Origin: Anaerolineae bacterium
GTDB taxonomy: Bacteria > Chloroflexota > Anaerolineae > 4572-78 > J111
Assembly (NCBI GenBank): GCA_023151115.1
Contig: JAKLJP010000031.1
Location: 29,308-93,307 of the forward strand
Length of the DNA: 64,000 nucleotides
Direction of reading: 5' to 3'
Of the stretch, positions 8,013 to 15,995 are shown one piece after another. Position 1 is the stretch's first letter. The number at the start of each line of letters is the position of its first letter. The position numbers and the translations under genes were made by a program. The notes under the pieces are model-generated. The model saw only the letters and a list, made by a program, of their open reading frames with translations. It was not told the DNA's origin and searched no databases.

Positions 8013-8900
8013 ATGACCACCTTGGATAATGCCACGATCAACCGGTTGGTCGAGACTATCAGCCAGGAAATTTTACGAGTCACTAATAGGCAGAGTAGCA
8101 AAGCAACTGCGCCGCCCACCTTTGACTCCTGCCAGGATTGCCTGGGCCAGTGCGCCCAAAAATGCCCCGAAAAAATTATGGCGGCCATCCAGGCCGGGGC
8201 AGAACGGTTTACAGCCGGCCTGGGTATCAGCGGCGTTAAGGCCGAACTGGCCCACTTGATTGACCACACCCTGCTTAAACCGGAAGCAACCGTCCAGCAA
8301 ATTGCCCAACTATGCCACGAGGCTCTGCTTTATAAGTTTGCCTCGGTTTGTATCAATCCGGCTCACGTCAAACTGGCGGCCCAACTGCTGCAAAATTCGG
8401 AGGTCAAAGTCTGTACGGTGGTCGGTTTTCCGTTGGGAGCCACTTCAACGGAGGCTAAAGTGTTTGAAACATTGCAGGCGTTAAATGACGGGGCTACCGA
8501 AATTGATATGGTCATCAATATTGGGGCGCTCAAAGGCGGCGACGACGCCCTGGTGGAACGTGATATTGCTGCCGTCGTAAAGACCGTTCACCAGCATGGG
8601 GCGCTGTGCAAGGTCATCATCGAAACAGCGCTGCTGACAAATGATGAAAAAGTTCGCGCATGCCAACTGGCTAAACAAGCCGGTGCTGATTTTGTCAAAA
8701 CTTCAACTGGGTTCAGTAGTGGGGGGGCTACCATCGAGGATGTTGCTTTAATGCGGCAGACCGTGGGGCCACAGGTGGGGGTTAAAGCTTCGGGCGGCAT
8801 CAGAACGCTGGCCGAAGCGCAACGCATGATTTCGGCGGGGGCTACCCGGCTGGGGGTCAGTGCCGGTGTAAAAATTATCCAAGAGGCGCAGTCACTATGA
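8013..8900 (+). CDS. deoC: Deoxyribose-phosphate aldolase with N-terminal encapsulation-type extension
   Basis: A 295-residue class I aldolase. The TIM-barrel core begins near residue 78 and has the Schiff-base Lys229 in FVKTSTGF, Lys258 in VKASGGIRT and Asp165 in EIDMVINIG. It cleaves 2-deoxyribose-5-phosphate to glyceraldehyde-3-phosphate and acetaldehyde. E. coli DeoC is about 259 residues; the extra about 75 at the front contain a short amphipathic helix ([15 protein letters not shown]), like microcompartment targeting peptides, and a Cys cluster C40-x2-C43-x3-C47-x3-C51-P that resembles a ferredoxin motif with one extra residue. It overlaps the next gene as ATGA. The volatile acetaldehyde product is a usual reason for encapsulation. 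Confidence 0.92.
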   Translation: MTTLDNATINRLVETISQEILRVTNRQSSKATAPPTFDSCQDCLGQCAQKCPEKIMAAIQAGAERFTAGLGISGVKAELAHLIDHTLLKPEATVQQIAQLCHEALLYKFASVCINPAHVKLAAQLLQNSEVKVCTVVGFPLGATSTEAKVFETLQALNDGATEIDMVINIGALKGGDDALVERDIAAVVKTVHQHGALCKVIIETALLTNDEKVRACQLAKQAGADFVKTSTGFSSGGATIEDVALMRQTVGPQVGVKASGGIRTLAEAQRMISAGATRLGVSAGVKIIQEAQSL

Positions 8901-9121
8901 GTACATGCCCAGTCTGCCATACAGGTCGCTTACAAAAACGCTCAATGGCTTTTGTGGAGTGGCATGGCCGGTATCTTTTGGTGGTAAACCGCATGCCGGC
9001 GATGGTTTGCGAAGTTTGCCAGGAACGAGTCTATGACTACGAGGCCATCGAGATTCTGCAAAAGCTGTTGTGGTCTAATTCTCCTAATCAAAACCGAGCC
9101 ATTTCCAGTAGAAATTCGTGA
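8897..9121 (+). CDS. YgiT-type zinc-finger protein
   Basis: A 74-residue protein with two CxxC pairs (C4/C7 and C38/C41) around a short beta core ending in [15 protein letters not shown], the pattern of the MqsA/YgiT N-terminal zinc domain. It starts within the deoC stop. In HicA/MqsR-type toxin-antitoxin loci such domains belong to antitoxins, but no toxin gene is next to it and no DNA-binding helix-turn-helix follows the zinc domain. Being embedded in the microcompartment operon it may have been recruited to another job. Fold call good, role unknown. Confidence 0.65.
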   Translation: MSTCPVCHTGRLQKRSMAFVEWHGRYLLVVNRMPAMVCEVCQERVYDYEAIEILQKLLWSNSPNQNRAISSRNS

Positions 9122-9155
9122 AACGTGATGGGGTTGAATTGTAACTAAAAAAGTT

Positions 9156-9212
9156 TCGTCTTGCGTCTTGCGTGACACAAAATGGACGGAACACGCAAGA
9201 CGTAAGACGCAA
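9156..9212. repeat. Heptamer-repeat hairpin (word TCTTGCG)
   Basis: TCTTGCGTCTTGCGTGAC on the left, ACACGCAAGACGTAAGACGC on the right. It lies inside the microcompartment operon, between the zinc-finger gene and the first BMC-P gene. Confidence 0.8.
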
Positions 9213-9277
9213 AATTGTTACTTTTCACCCTTTTACAATAAGCTCTATCAGAAAATACCATCATTACCGGGGATTTT

Positions 9278-9568
9278 ATGTTAATTGCCAGAGTTGTCGG
9301 TTCAGCCGTAGCCACTATCAAGGACGAAAAGCTAAATGGAACCAAACTGTTGGTGGTGCGTGAAGCCAATGCCCGCGGCGAGCCGACCGGCAAACCCTTG
9401 GTGGCGATTGATACCGTAGACGCGGGCGTGGGAGATGTGGTTCTGATTGCCAGCGGCTCCTCAGCCCGCCAAACCTCTCTTACCAAAGATCGCCCGGTTG
9501 ATGCGGTCATTATGGCCCTTTTGGATAGCCTTGAGGTGGATGGGGAAATTACGTTTAGGAAATCGTAG
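9278..9568 (+). CDS. BMC-P shell vertex protein (EutN/CcmL family), copy 1
   Basis: A 96-residue bacterial microcompartment pentamer protein. It has the family pattern: N-terminal GSAVATIK, KLLVV, then VAIDTVDAGVGDVVLIASGSSAR, and a hydrophobic tail VDAVIMALLDSLEV. Such proteins form pentamers that close the twelve vertices of the icosahedral shell. The ATG at 9278 follows a GGGG run. It is the first of three vertex paralogues in 1 kb, each different enough to be separately maintained. Confidence 0.9.
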   Translation: MLIARVVGSAVATIKDEKLNGTKLLVVREANARGEPTGKPLVAIDTVDAGVGDVVLIASGSSARQTSLTKDRPVDAVIMALLDSLEVDGEITFRKS

Positions 9569-9570
9569 GA

Positions 9571-9650
9571 AGTGTCAAGTATTTAAGTGTCAGGTGTCAT
9601 GTATAGGAGTTGACAAAACACTTGACACCTGATACTTGACGCCTGACACT
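9571..9650. repeat. Heptamer-repeat hairpin (word GTGTCAG)
   Basis: AGTGTCAAGT, AAGTGTCAGGTGTCA on the left face CTTGACACCTGATACTTGAC and GCCTGACACT on the right. It lies between BMC-P copies 1 and 2. Confidence 0.8.
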
Positions 9651-9662
9651 GAAGGTTTTTAG

Positions 9663-9977
9663 ATGCTATTAGGCAAAATTGTTGGGACGGCGGTTGCCAC
9701 CATCAAAACGCCGGAACTGGCGGGGGTGAAACTGCTGATAGTGCAGTTGGTGAACAAACAGCTTGAACCTATCGGCAATTTACAGGTCGCCGCCGATGCC
9801 ACCCAGGCCGGCTATGGCGACATTGTTTTTATGGTGCGCGCTCGCGAGGCAGCCATGGCCCTGGAAAATACTTTTGTCCCGGTTGATCTGGCCGCCATCG
9901 GCGTGGTAGATACGGTTGATGTGGATACCTCCATCAAAAATTTTGAACTGCCGTCAGGGTATACCCAGTTTGCGTAA
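9663..9977 (+). CDS. BMC-P shell vertex protein, copy 2
   Basis: A 104-residue EutN/CcmL protein: MLLGKIVGTAVATIKTPELA, KLLIVQLV, VAADATQAGYGDIVFMVRAREAA, and a tail VDLAAIGVVDTVDV. The glycine-aspartate turn (GYGD) of the family is kept. The C-terminus runs about 10 residues longer than copy 1. Vertex protein in a shell; presumably forms its own or mixed pentamers. Confidence 0.88.
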   Translation: MLLGKIVGTAVATIKTPELAGVKLLIVQLVNKQLEPIGNLQVAADATQAGYGDIVFMVRAREAAMALENTFVPVDLAAIGVVDTVDVDTSIKNFELPSGYTQFA

Positions 9978-9983
9978 GGGCGA

Positions 9984-10042
9984 CAGGGTAACAAGATAGC
10001 AAGTAGCAAACTGCTACTCTGCTACCTGCCACTCTGCTACTT
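9984..10042. repeat. Heptamer-repeat hairpin (word GCTACTC/GTAGCAA)
   Basis: AAGATAGCAAGTAGCA on the left, TGCTACTCTGCTACC and CTGCTACTT on the right. Same word family as 996-1057 and 3471-3532; lies between BMC-P copies 2 and 3. Confidence 0.75.
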
Positions 10043-10059
10043 GTTTTTGGAGTTGATAA

Positions 10060-10332
10060 TTGGTTATCGCTAAAGTTGTGGGTACAGTCGTTTCGACCAT
10101 TAAACATCCGGCCTATCACGGGTACAAATTGCAGTTGGTGCAGCCGCTTAACCTGCCGCATGAATCGCCGGAAGAAACCTTTTTGGCCCTGGACAATGCC
10201 CATGCCGGCATAGGGGATACGGTTTTGGTAATGCGCGAGGGCGGCGCGGCCCGGCAAATTATGCAAATCGAGGATGCTCCTGTCATCTCGATGATTGTCG
10301 GTATTTTGGACTCGGTAGAGATCGCCGGGTGA
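10060..10332 (+). CDS. BMC-P shell vertex protein, copy 3
   Basis: A 90-residue EutN/CcmL protein with KVVGTVVSTIK, YKLQLVQPL, LALDNAHAGIGDTVLVMREGGAAR and a tail SMIVGILDSVEI. The start is TTG at 10060, fixed by GGAG at 10049-10052. Three different BMC-P genes in one operon is the usual count in several metabolosome types including SPU. No BMC-H or BMC-T gene is in the window, so the hexamer tiles must be coded elsewhere if a closed shell is made. Confidence 0.88.
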   Translation: MVIAKVVGTVVSTIKHPAYHGYKLQLVQPLNLPHESPEETFLALDNAHAGIGDTVLVMREGGAARQIMQIEDAPVISMIVGILDSVEIAG

Positions 10333-10348
10333 CAGAAAGGAAATTCTT

Positions 10349-10888
10349 ATGACGGTTCATCGAATTTCCACCAGTTCCACCGGGGCTACGGGCCGCGTAA
10401 CTGCCGATTTTTTCACCGGCAGTTATCGTTTCTCGGCCAGCGTACTGGTTTACAAGCGGCGGCTGGCCGATGTATTGGGCGACCGCATCACCGATTATCT
10501 AGACCTGGTGGATATTTATGTTTCGCGGATTAATCATCCCGGCGAAATTGTGGCGACGTACCAAAAGGGGTCGCTGGTAAAAGACGAAATCAACTTTGTC
10601 CTGCTCTCCAGCGAAGTCGAAGGCACTTCCAAAGAACGTTTTTATGTACCCAATCGGGTCAGTTTGCCCATTTTTGTTACCGTGCCTTCGTTTGAAATCC
10701 AGGGTAAATTTCAGTGGATGGGCGATTTGGAAATCAAAAAAATCTTTGCCTCCGACACCCATAAATTCTTACCTATTTTGGACGCCCGCAGCACCAATGC
10801 CCATTTTCCCAAAGTCACCTTTGAAGGGCCGATTGCCCTGGTGAATAAGTCGAAAATAGAGCTAATCTGTATTGGCGAGGCCAGCTAA
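10349..10888 (+). CDS. Unknown protein of the microcompartment operon
   Basis: A 179-residue protein I do not recognise. It has no signal peptide or membrane helix; it is rich in beta strands and aromatics (ADFFTGSYRFSASVLVYKRRL, LVDIYVSRINHPGEIVATY, INFVLLSSEV, LPIFVTVPSFEIQGKF, FEGPIALVNKSKIELICIGE). The pattern is of two similar beta-rich halves. It starts 16 bases after the third BMC-P gene and ends 13 bases before the receiver-ParA gene, so it is within the operon. Possible roles are a shell-associated or scaffold protein, or a partner of the ParA-like protein; neither is shown by the sequence. Confidence 0.6.
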   Translation: MTVHRISTSSTGATGRVTADFFTGSYRFSASVLVYKRRLADVLGDRITDYLDLVDIYVSRINHPGEIVATYQKGSLVKDEINFVLLSSEVEGTSKERFYVPNRVSLPIFVTVPSFEIQGKFQWMGDLEIKKIFASDTHKFLPILDARSTNAHFPKVTFEGPIALVNKSKIELICIGEAS

Positions 10889-10901
10889 CCCCCGGTGAGT
10901 T

Positions 10902-12008
10902 ATGGCTAATATTCTGGTTGTTGACGACGACAAAAATATCCTGCGCTTGTTGGAATTTAGCCTTAAACGGGCTGGTCATACCGTAACTATTTGTGATGAC
11001 GGCGTTCAAGGCCTGGCCCAGGTAAAGGCTCAAGCGCCGGACTTGATTGTGGCCGATGTGATGATGCCCAAGATGACCGGCTACGAGTTTTGCAAACAGG
11101 TTCGGACCAACCTGAGCCTGACCGAACTGCCCATTGTTATGTTCTCGGCCCGCTTTCAGCCGATTGATAAACAAACGGCGCTGGATGCCGGAGCGACCGA
11201 TTACCTGTCTAAAAACACGTCGCCTGATGTGCTAGTTGCCCGCATCAATGAACTTTTACCCGCCAAGCCGGCCGGACCAAATACTCAGGCCACTATTGGT
11301 TTATTCAGTTTGCGAGGGGGCACGGGCGTGACGACGCTGACGGTCAATTTAGCCCTAGCCTTGGCGCTGACCAAAAAAGCACCGACAACCCTGGTAGACC
11401 TGGCCCCGCTCGGCGGCCATGCCGCCCTGATGTTGGGGCTGCGGCCCACCAGCAGCGTGGCTGATGCTCTATTTGCCTCCAAAGATGATGTTGCCCTGGA
11501 AACGGTCAAACCTCACTTGATTCAGCACGCCAGCGGCGTACAACTGCTGGCTTCGGCGCTCAACTATGACCATCTGCTCTACCTGGGCGACAAACGGCTG
11601 GAACAACTGGTGACAACCCTTAAATTGAGCTTTGCTTATACTATCCTGGATATTCCGCCGCTGCTGGAACCTCGCTCCGGGGCGATGCTGCAATTGTTTG
11701 ATAAAATAGGGCTGGTTCTGGCCCCAGATATGCCCTCGCTGCAATCGGTAGCGGTGGCGCTCCAGGGATTGGTTCGGCTGGGGGTAGCCGACAACAAAAT
11801 TGTACTGATTGTCAATAACATTTTGCCCCAGGGCGGCCTGCCTTTAGAAGTTATTCAAAAAACCCTCAAGCGTCCTGTTCTAGCCAGCATCCCCTACGAG
11901 GCGGAAATGGTCAAAGCCGTCAACAGCGGCAAGCCGCTGCTGTTGAGCAGTCCCCAATCTCCTGCCGCTGCCGCCATGGCCAAATTGGCTAATTCCCTGC
12001 TCGGATAA
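10902..12008 (+). CDS. Receiver domain fused to ParA/CpaE-like ATPase
   Basis: A 368-residue fusion. Residues 1-122 are a response-regulator receiver (acidic DDD at 8-10, phospho-acceptor Asp52 in VADVMMP, Lys104). Residues 130-368 are a MinD/ParA fold: P-loop region SLRGGTGVTTLTVNLA (138-149), where the signature Lys is Arg138 and the P-loop Lys is Val143, then DIPPLLE and LIVNNILPQGG. This is CpaE/TadZ-like architecture; CpaE-type proteins localise machines to cell poles. ATP hydrolysis is doubtful given the lost lysines. In the microcompartment operon it suggests a positioning factor, by analogy with the ParA-type McdA of carboxysomes, but that is inference. Confidence 0.8.
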   Translation: MANILVVDDDKNILRLLEFSLKRAGHTVTICDDGVQGLAQVKAQAPDLIVADVMMPKMTGYEFCKQVRTNLSLTELPIVMFSARFQPIDKQTALDAGATDYLSKNTSPDVLVARINELLPAKPAGPNTQATIGLFSLRGGTGVTTLTVNLALALALTKKAPTTLVDLAPLGGHAALMLGLRPTSSVADALFASKDDVALETVKPHLIQHASGVQLLASALNYDHLLYLGDKRLEQLVTTLKLSFAYTILDIPPLLEPRSGAMLQLFDKIGLVLAPDMPSLQSVAVALQGLVRLGVADNKIVLIVNNILPQGGLPLEVIQKTLKRPVLASIPYEAEMVKAVNSGKPLLLSSPQSPAAAAMAKLANSLLG

Positions 12009-12014
12009 CCTAAA

Positions 12015-12833
12015 ATGACCTATTTTTCTCCCAGAGAACAGTCGTTACGCGAAGAAATCGTCCTGGTCGGCAAGTTGATGTATGAACGCGGTCTCATTGT
12101 GGCCACCGACGGCAACATTTCGGCCCGCCTGGACGACAACACCATCCTCATCACCCCCAGCGGTTTGTGCAAAGGTTTGATGACGCCCGATCAGTTGATT
12201 ACTATTGACATGAGCGGTCGCAAAGTGGGCCAGGAGACCGCGGCCAATAAAGACCTCAAGCCTACCTCCGAGATTACCATGCACCTGGAAGCCTTCAAAC
12301 AGCGGCCTGACGTCCAGGCGGTGGTTCACGCCCACCCGCCTCACGCCATTGCTCTGAGCATCGTCGGCATCTCGCTGGCCGATTGTATGCTGCCGGAAGC
12401 CATTGTGTTTTTGGGCCTGACGCCGACCACCCCCTATGCTACCCCTTCGAGCGAGGAGAACGCCCGCGCCATCCGCGAGGTGATTGCCGGCCACGATGCT
12501 CTGGTGTTGCAGCGGCACGGCAGCCTGACCGTCGGCAGCAGCCCGCTCAATGCCTTTTACCGCACCGAGACGTTGGAGCAAATCGCCCGCATTACTTACA
12601 TGCTGAACCAATTGGGCGGCGGCCAACCCTTACCGGCCTTCCAAGTGGAAAAACTCATCCAGACCCGCCAGGTTTGGGGGTTGGCCCGCGCCGCCGACGC
12701 CGCTGACTTTTGCGAAAAGTGCGGGGTGTGTCACATTGAAGGGGAACATACCCGGCCGGCAGCCTCCAACGGCTCGGCCACCGAGTTGGTCCAGCTTATC
12801 GCCGAGAGGGTTATGCGCGAGTTGAAGCGGTAA
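12015..12833 (+). CDS. Class II (zinc) aldolase with C-terminal encapsulation-type helix
   Basis: A 272-residue FucA/AraD-family enzyme. Zinc ligands are visible as H105-A-H107 and H168, with Glu86 at the catalytic position (TSEITMH). L-fuculose-1-phosphate or a similar ketose phosphate would be cleaved to DHAP and lactaldehyde. After the core (to about 225) comes a Cys-rich piece C233-x2-C236-x2-C239-H240, a Ser/Ala linker, and the terminal amphipathic helix TELVQLIAERVMRELKR, a typical microcompartment targeting peptide. It starts 6 bases after the ParA-like gene and closes the operon. Confidence 0.85.
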   Translation: MTYFSPREQSLREEIVLVGKLMYERGLIVATDGNISARLDDNTILITPSGLCKGLMTPDQLITIDMSGRKVGQETAANKDLKPTSEITMHLEAFKQRPDVQAVVHAHPPHAIALSIVGISLADCMLPEAIVFLGLTPTTPYATPSSEENARAIREVIAGHDALVLQRHGSLTVGSSPLNAFYRTETLEQIARITYMLNQLGGGQPLPAFQVEKLIQTRQVWGLARAADAADFCEKCGVCHIEGEHTRPAASNGSATELVQLIAERVMRELKR

Positions 12834-12879
12834 GCCGGAATTGGAGGATGAAAAGGGCGGTTATGTTTAGAGCACCAGT

Positions 12880-12908
12880 TTGCCCAAAATCGGCTCTGAT
12901 GGTATATT
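12880..12908 (+). promoter_or_regulatory. Promoter of tRNA-Glu
   Basis: TTGCCC at 12880-12885, 17-base spacer, TATATT at 12903-12908; the tRNA begins 34 bases after the -10 box. Confidence 0.6.
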
Positions 12909-12941
12909 ACCCCCCGTTGTCCTAGCACAGCACCTCCCTTC

Positions 12942-13014
12942 GCCCTCGTCGTCTAGAGGACTAGGACACAGCCCTTTCAAGGCTGCGACACGGGTTCGAA
13001 TCCCGTCGAGGGCA
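12942..13014 (+). tRNA. trnE: tRNA-Glu (anticodon UUC)
   Basis: A 73-base tRNA with acceptor GCCCTCG/CGAGGGC, anticodon stem CAGCC/GGCTG around loop CTTTCAA (anticodon TTC), T arm CGGGTTCGAATCCCG and discriminator A. CCA is not encoded. It reads glutamate codons GAA/GAG. Confidence 0.97.
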
Positions 13015-13035
13015 TGCATTAAGCTTCACAGTTTT

Positions 13036-13079
13036 GAAAAACAAAAAGGCCGTCCTGTGGACGGCCTTTTTTGTTTTTC
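13036..13079 (+). terminator. Rho-independent terminator after tRNA-Glu
   Basis: GGCCGTCC and GGACGGCC form a perfect 8-bp stem with a TGT loop, flanked by an A-run before and TTTTTT after; the A and T runs extend the stem. The symmetry lets it also serve the convergent gene ending at 13091. Confidence 0.93.
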
Positions 13080-13090
13080 AAGTGGATTCA

Positions 13091-13597
13091 CTAAATGAAA
13101 AGTTGAGACAAGGGTAGCGACCCCAGCTCGCGCATCAGGTCTTCAAACGCATCCGGGTCAGAGCCAATACTTGCGCCAGCAGCCAGAGCGCAGCAACAGC
13201 AGCACAGTACCAGCAGCACTACCACCGCAATAATAATATTGCGCCGATTCATCCAGCCCGGACTGCCACTTCCACTGCTGCCAAAGCTGCCGCCTCCGCC
13301 GGCGCTGCCGCCACTCCCACCGATGGGCCGGGGGGTGGGTGGAACAACTTCCGGCTCCGGGCCGCGCTCAAAGGCTGAAGCGGCTTCTGCCTCAGCCGCC
13401 GCCAGTTGTTCCTGGGTCACGGCGACGGTTTTGGCTTCTTCTTCGGCCAGCCGGCTAAAGCTGGACATAATCGTGCGGTCATCGTCCATTTCCGGGGGAC
13501 GATCCGGCAGGTTAACTTGAGTTTCAAGCGGCGCGCCACACTCGACACAAAAGCGCGCGCCGGCTTCATTTTCAGCGCCACAATTTGGGCAATTCAT
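13091..13597 (-). CDS. Zinc-ribbon single-pass membrane protein
   Basis: A 168-residue protein. The N-terminus NCPNCGAENEAGARFCVECG is a double CxxC zinc ribbon (C3, C6, C17, C20). An acidic, Ala-rich linker and a Gly/Ser run follow, then one membrane helix (IIIAVVVLLVLCCCCC) with a five-Cys run that may be lipidated, and a short tail of about 30 residues. The zinc ribbon should face the cytoplasm. Such proteins are common but of unknown function. Confidence 0.7.
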   Translation of the reverse strand: MNCPNCGAENEAGARFCVECGAPLETQVNLPDRPPEMDDDRTIMSSFSRLAEEEAKTVAVTQEQLAAAEAEAASAFERGPEPEVVPPTPRPIGGSGGSAGGGGSFGSSGSGSPGWMNRRNIIIAVVVLLVLCCCCCALAAGASIGSDPDAFEDLMRELGSLPLSQLFI

Positions 13598-13692
13598 AAT
13601 TGTATAATTCCTTGCAGCAAGATTTACGCCCGGCTAGGGCCGAAACGCGGGCCAATTTTAGCAGAATAATCCGAATCGAACAATCTTTACCC

Positions 13693-15555
13693 TTAGCCGC
13701 AGCAAGTGGGAGGGCCACACGGAGGTGGGGGCGGTGAGGCTGGGGGATTAATGGTGATGGTGTGGGTGGCCGGAGGGCTGACCTGCCCGATATTGTCTCT
13801 GACGGTCAGGGTAACATTATAAACGCCGGGAATAGCATATCTATAGGACAGATTGAGGCCACTGCCGGTATTCCCGTCGCCAAAATCCCAATCGTAGGTG
13901 GCAAGCTGGCCTGCCGGTTCGGAGCCGACGGCGGAAAATAGAATTGACTCGCATACCGAAGCGGTCGCTGGTGCGGTAATTTTGGGCAGAAGAGGCTGGA
14001 TAGGTTCCTCCCCTGTCACTTCGTCTGTCGGAATAGGAGGGAGGGGAGTCGGCGGGGGTAGTGGGGTAGAAGTTGGCGTGGGTGGCGGCGGTGGTTCAGC
14101 GCACGATGCGGTCAGACGGCGCAAAATTTTCCACTGTCCGGCGGTCAACTGCATCTGGTAGCAGGCTTCTTGTAAAGCCGAACCATTGACATTGAATGTA
14201 ATGTGGACCAACCCCACCTGCCCCTGCTCGCCTGTGACCACATCGCGCCCGCCGCCGGTCTCCAATAAATCTGGGTCAGTTTCCGTCTGGGGGTAATAAC
14301 GAAGTTGGGCTACAGTAATCCCACTGTTGCCGTCAAAAGCAGGCAAGCCAAAGTAGCCGGGATTGTTGGCATTAAAGGCCGCCAATGCGTCCCCCATTAG
14401 AAAGCTGCTCAGCGACGTATCATTATCGGGACGCCACAACAAACTGGCATCGGTGGTGTCGGTATTGCACAAAGTTTCATCTGCACCGCCGCAGGTAGCA
14501 GCGTAAAAACCTAACACCAACTTTTCTGGAAAAGGTGTATTAAACAACTCGTTAGGAGGGGTGGGGTAGAAATCCACCGTTGAGAGGATAGGGGCGGCCA
14601 ACTGCGGCCCGCCCACGCCGCCCAAAGGGGGGATGGGATCCAAATAGGTTTGATTGCCGTCTGGGCCTGTTATCAAGCCATAAACAGAGCGAATGGCCAG
14701 TTGACTCCGCTCAAAACCGTTCCGATCAATCACCGTAACCTGGCCATAGGCGTCAGCCCCCTGAATAAGATTAATACTTACTCCACCGCTGCCCCGGAAA
14801 AAGCCAATCGGTTGATAACGGGCCGGCGTATCACGGGGATGCTCCCAGGCTTCGGAGTTTTGCCGAAAGCGGAAAACGGTTAACTCATCGGCCCCCTGCA
14901 CAATCAATTCTGGCACATCAGCGCCATCCGGCCCATTACGATCAAGGGCTAAATCCTCAATAGTGAGCGATGGACCATAGGTTTGCTGTTCACTCAAATA
15001 ATTACGATCGGGAGCCTGGAGTTGATATGGAAAGATGACCGGCGGCTTCCCGCGATCATTATCATAAACCGCCCCGTGAATGGGGCTGTTTCGGGCGCGT
15101 TTGTCAAACAGGTAAAAAACCACCCACTCCTCAAAGCCGTCAGCATCGGTATCGGCGCGCATCACGCTGACCACGCCAATATTGTCCGACACTGCATCGG
15201 GTAAGCCATGAGCAAAAGCAGTATCAAAATTGACCAATTGCCCCAGTCCCATCGTTTCAGCCCCTTGACGAATATAGGGCAAAGGATTCAAATTAAACAA
15301 AAGTACAAAAAACAGGGCGGTAGTCACTAAAAACCCGATAAGAATCAAATTATTACTCAGAAGTTCGGTTAACCATTGGAGACCGGGGCCGGGAAAACGC
15401 GCTCTGAAAAATATCAAGGTTAAAATAAGCGCAATCAGAAAGGCATAGGTGAGCCACATCGGTCGGGATGTGGTCGGCTGCTGCCATAAGGCCAAACCCA
15501 GCGCCAGACTCAGCGATTGGAAAGATGACATACTGATAAGATAGATTAGTTGCAA
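13693..15555 (-). CDS. Membrane-anchored extracellular protein with PKD domain
   Basis: A 620-residue protein. Two or three hydrophobic segments (about residues 8-25, 35-50, 68-90) anchor it; then about 400 extracellular residues with calcium-type acidic loops (RADTDADGFEEW, DRNGPDGADVPE) reminiscent of FG-GAP-like repeats, a Pro/Thr linker (PPPPPTPTSTPLPPPTP), and a C-terminal PKD domain (SEPAGQLATYDWDFGDGN). The tail ends in a Pro/Cys-rich stretch PPPPPCGPPTCCG. The start is TTG at 15555, with GGAGG five bases upstream. PKD domains mediate binding at the cell surface. The ligand is unknown. Confidence 0.7.
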   Translation of the reverse strand: MQLIYLISMSSFQSLSLALGLALWQQPTTSRPMWLTYAFLIALILTLIFFRARFPGPGLQWLTELLSNNLILIGFLVTTALFFVLLFNLNPLPYIRQGAETMGLGQLVNFDTAFAHGLPDAVSDNIGVVSVMRADTDADGFEEWVVFYLFDKRARNSPIHGAVYDNDRGKPPVIFPYQLQAPDRNYLSEQQTYGPSLTIEDLALDRNGPDGADVPELIVQGADELTVFRFRQNSEAWEHPRDTPARYQPIGFFRGSGGVSINLIQGADAYGQVTVIDRNGFERSQLAIRSVYGLITGPDGNQTYLDPIPPLGGVGGPQLAAPILSTVDFYPTPPNELFNTPFPEKLVLGFYAATCGGADETLCNTDTTDASLLWRPDNDTSLSSFLMGDALAAFNANNPGYFGLPAFDGNSGITVAQLRYYPQTETDPDLLETGGGRDVVTGEQGQVGLVHITFNVNGSALQEACYQMQLTAGQWKILRRLTASCAEPPPPPTPTSTPLPPPTPLPPIPTDEVTGEEPIQPLLPKITAPATASVCESILFSAVGSEPAGQLATYDWDFGDGNTGSGLNLSYRYAIPGVYNVTLTVRDNIGQVSPPATHTITINPPASPPPPPCGPPTCCG

Positions 15556-15764
15556 TGTGGCCTCCTCACCGCCTGCTTATGGCCGACTGCTAAATCTTTA
15601 TAAATCGCAGACAGGCAACAGGGTATTATCAAACGTTGTCAGCGGTTATAACTACGATTCAATTTTACTTAAGATAGACATAAAATGCAAGGTTTGTCCT
15701 AAAAGTTTGACTTTATGTCAAAAAGCAGAGGTGTTATGATTTTCAAAAAAAGAGGGGTTAGGGG

Positions 15765-15845
15765 CAATACTTTTCAAATAACGTAGTTTAGCCCCTTGTG
15801 GGCGGACACAAGGCCCTATGCTACGGCCTTATTTGAAAAGTATTG
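15765..15845. mobile_element. MITE-like palindromic element, copy 1
   Basis: An 81-base element with terminal inverted repeats CAATACTTTTCAAATAA, inner arms CGTAG/CTACG and CCTTGTG/CACAAGG, so it folds into one long hairpin. It is flanked on both sides by the 10-base direct repeat GGGTTAGGGG (15755-15764 and 15846-15855), a target-site duplication. The same element is at 57715-57796. It has no coding capacity and sits in the gene-free gap 15556-15995. Confidence 0.9.
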
Positions 15846-15860
15846 GGGTTAGGGGAATAA

Positions 15861-15903
15861 AGATTGGAGATTGGAGATTCAAGCTGACGATCTCCAATCT
15901 CCC
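15861..15903. repeat. Heptamer-repeat hairpin (word GGAGATT)
   Basis: AGATTGGAGATTGGAGATT on the left, ATCTCCAATCTCC on the right, in the 3' region of lon. Apart from this and the MITE, the 440-base gap 15556-15995 shows nothing else. Confidence 0.75.
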
Positions 15904-15995
15904 GGACTGATGAGTTTTTGAACAAGTTCGACGTTTTTTAAATCGCACCCTTCGATACGCCCTCACTGTGTTCAAGGCTACTCAGGCTGCGATGT

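Noticed and set aside
15557..15739. 60-codon frame in the gap upstream of lon
   Set aside because: No Shine-Dalgarno, no family pattern, in a repeat-bearing gap.
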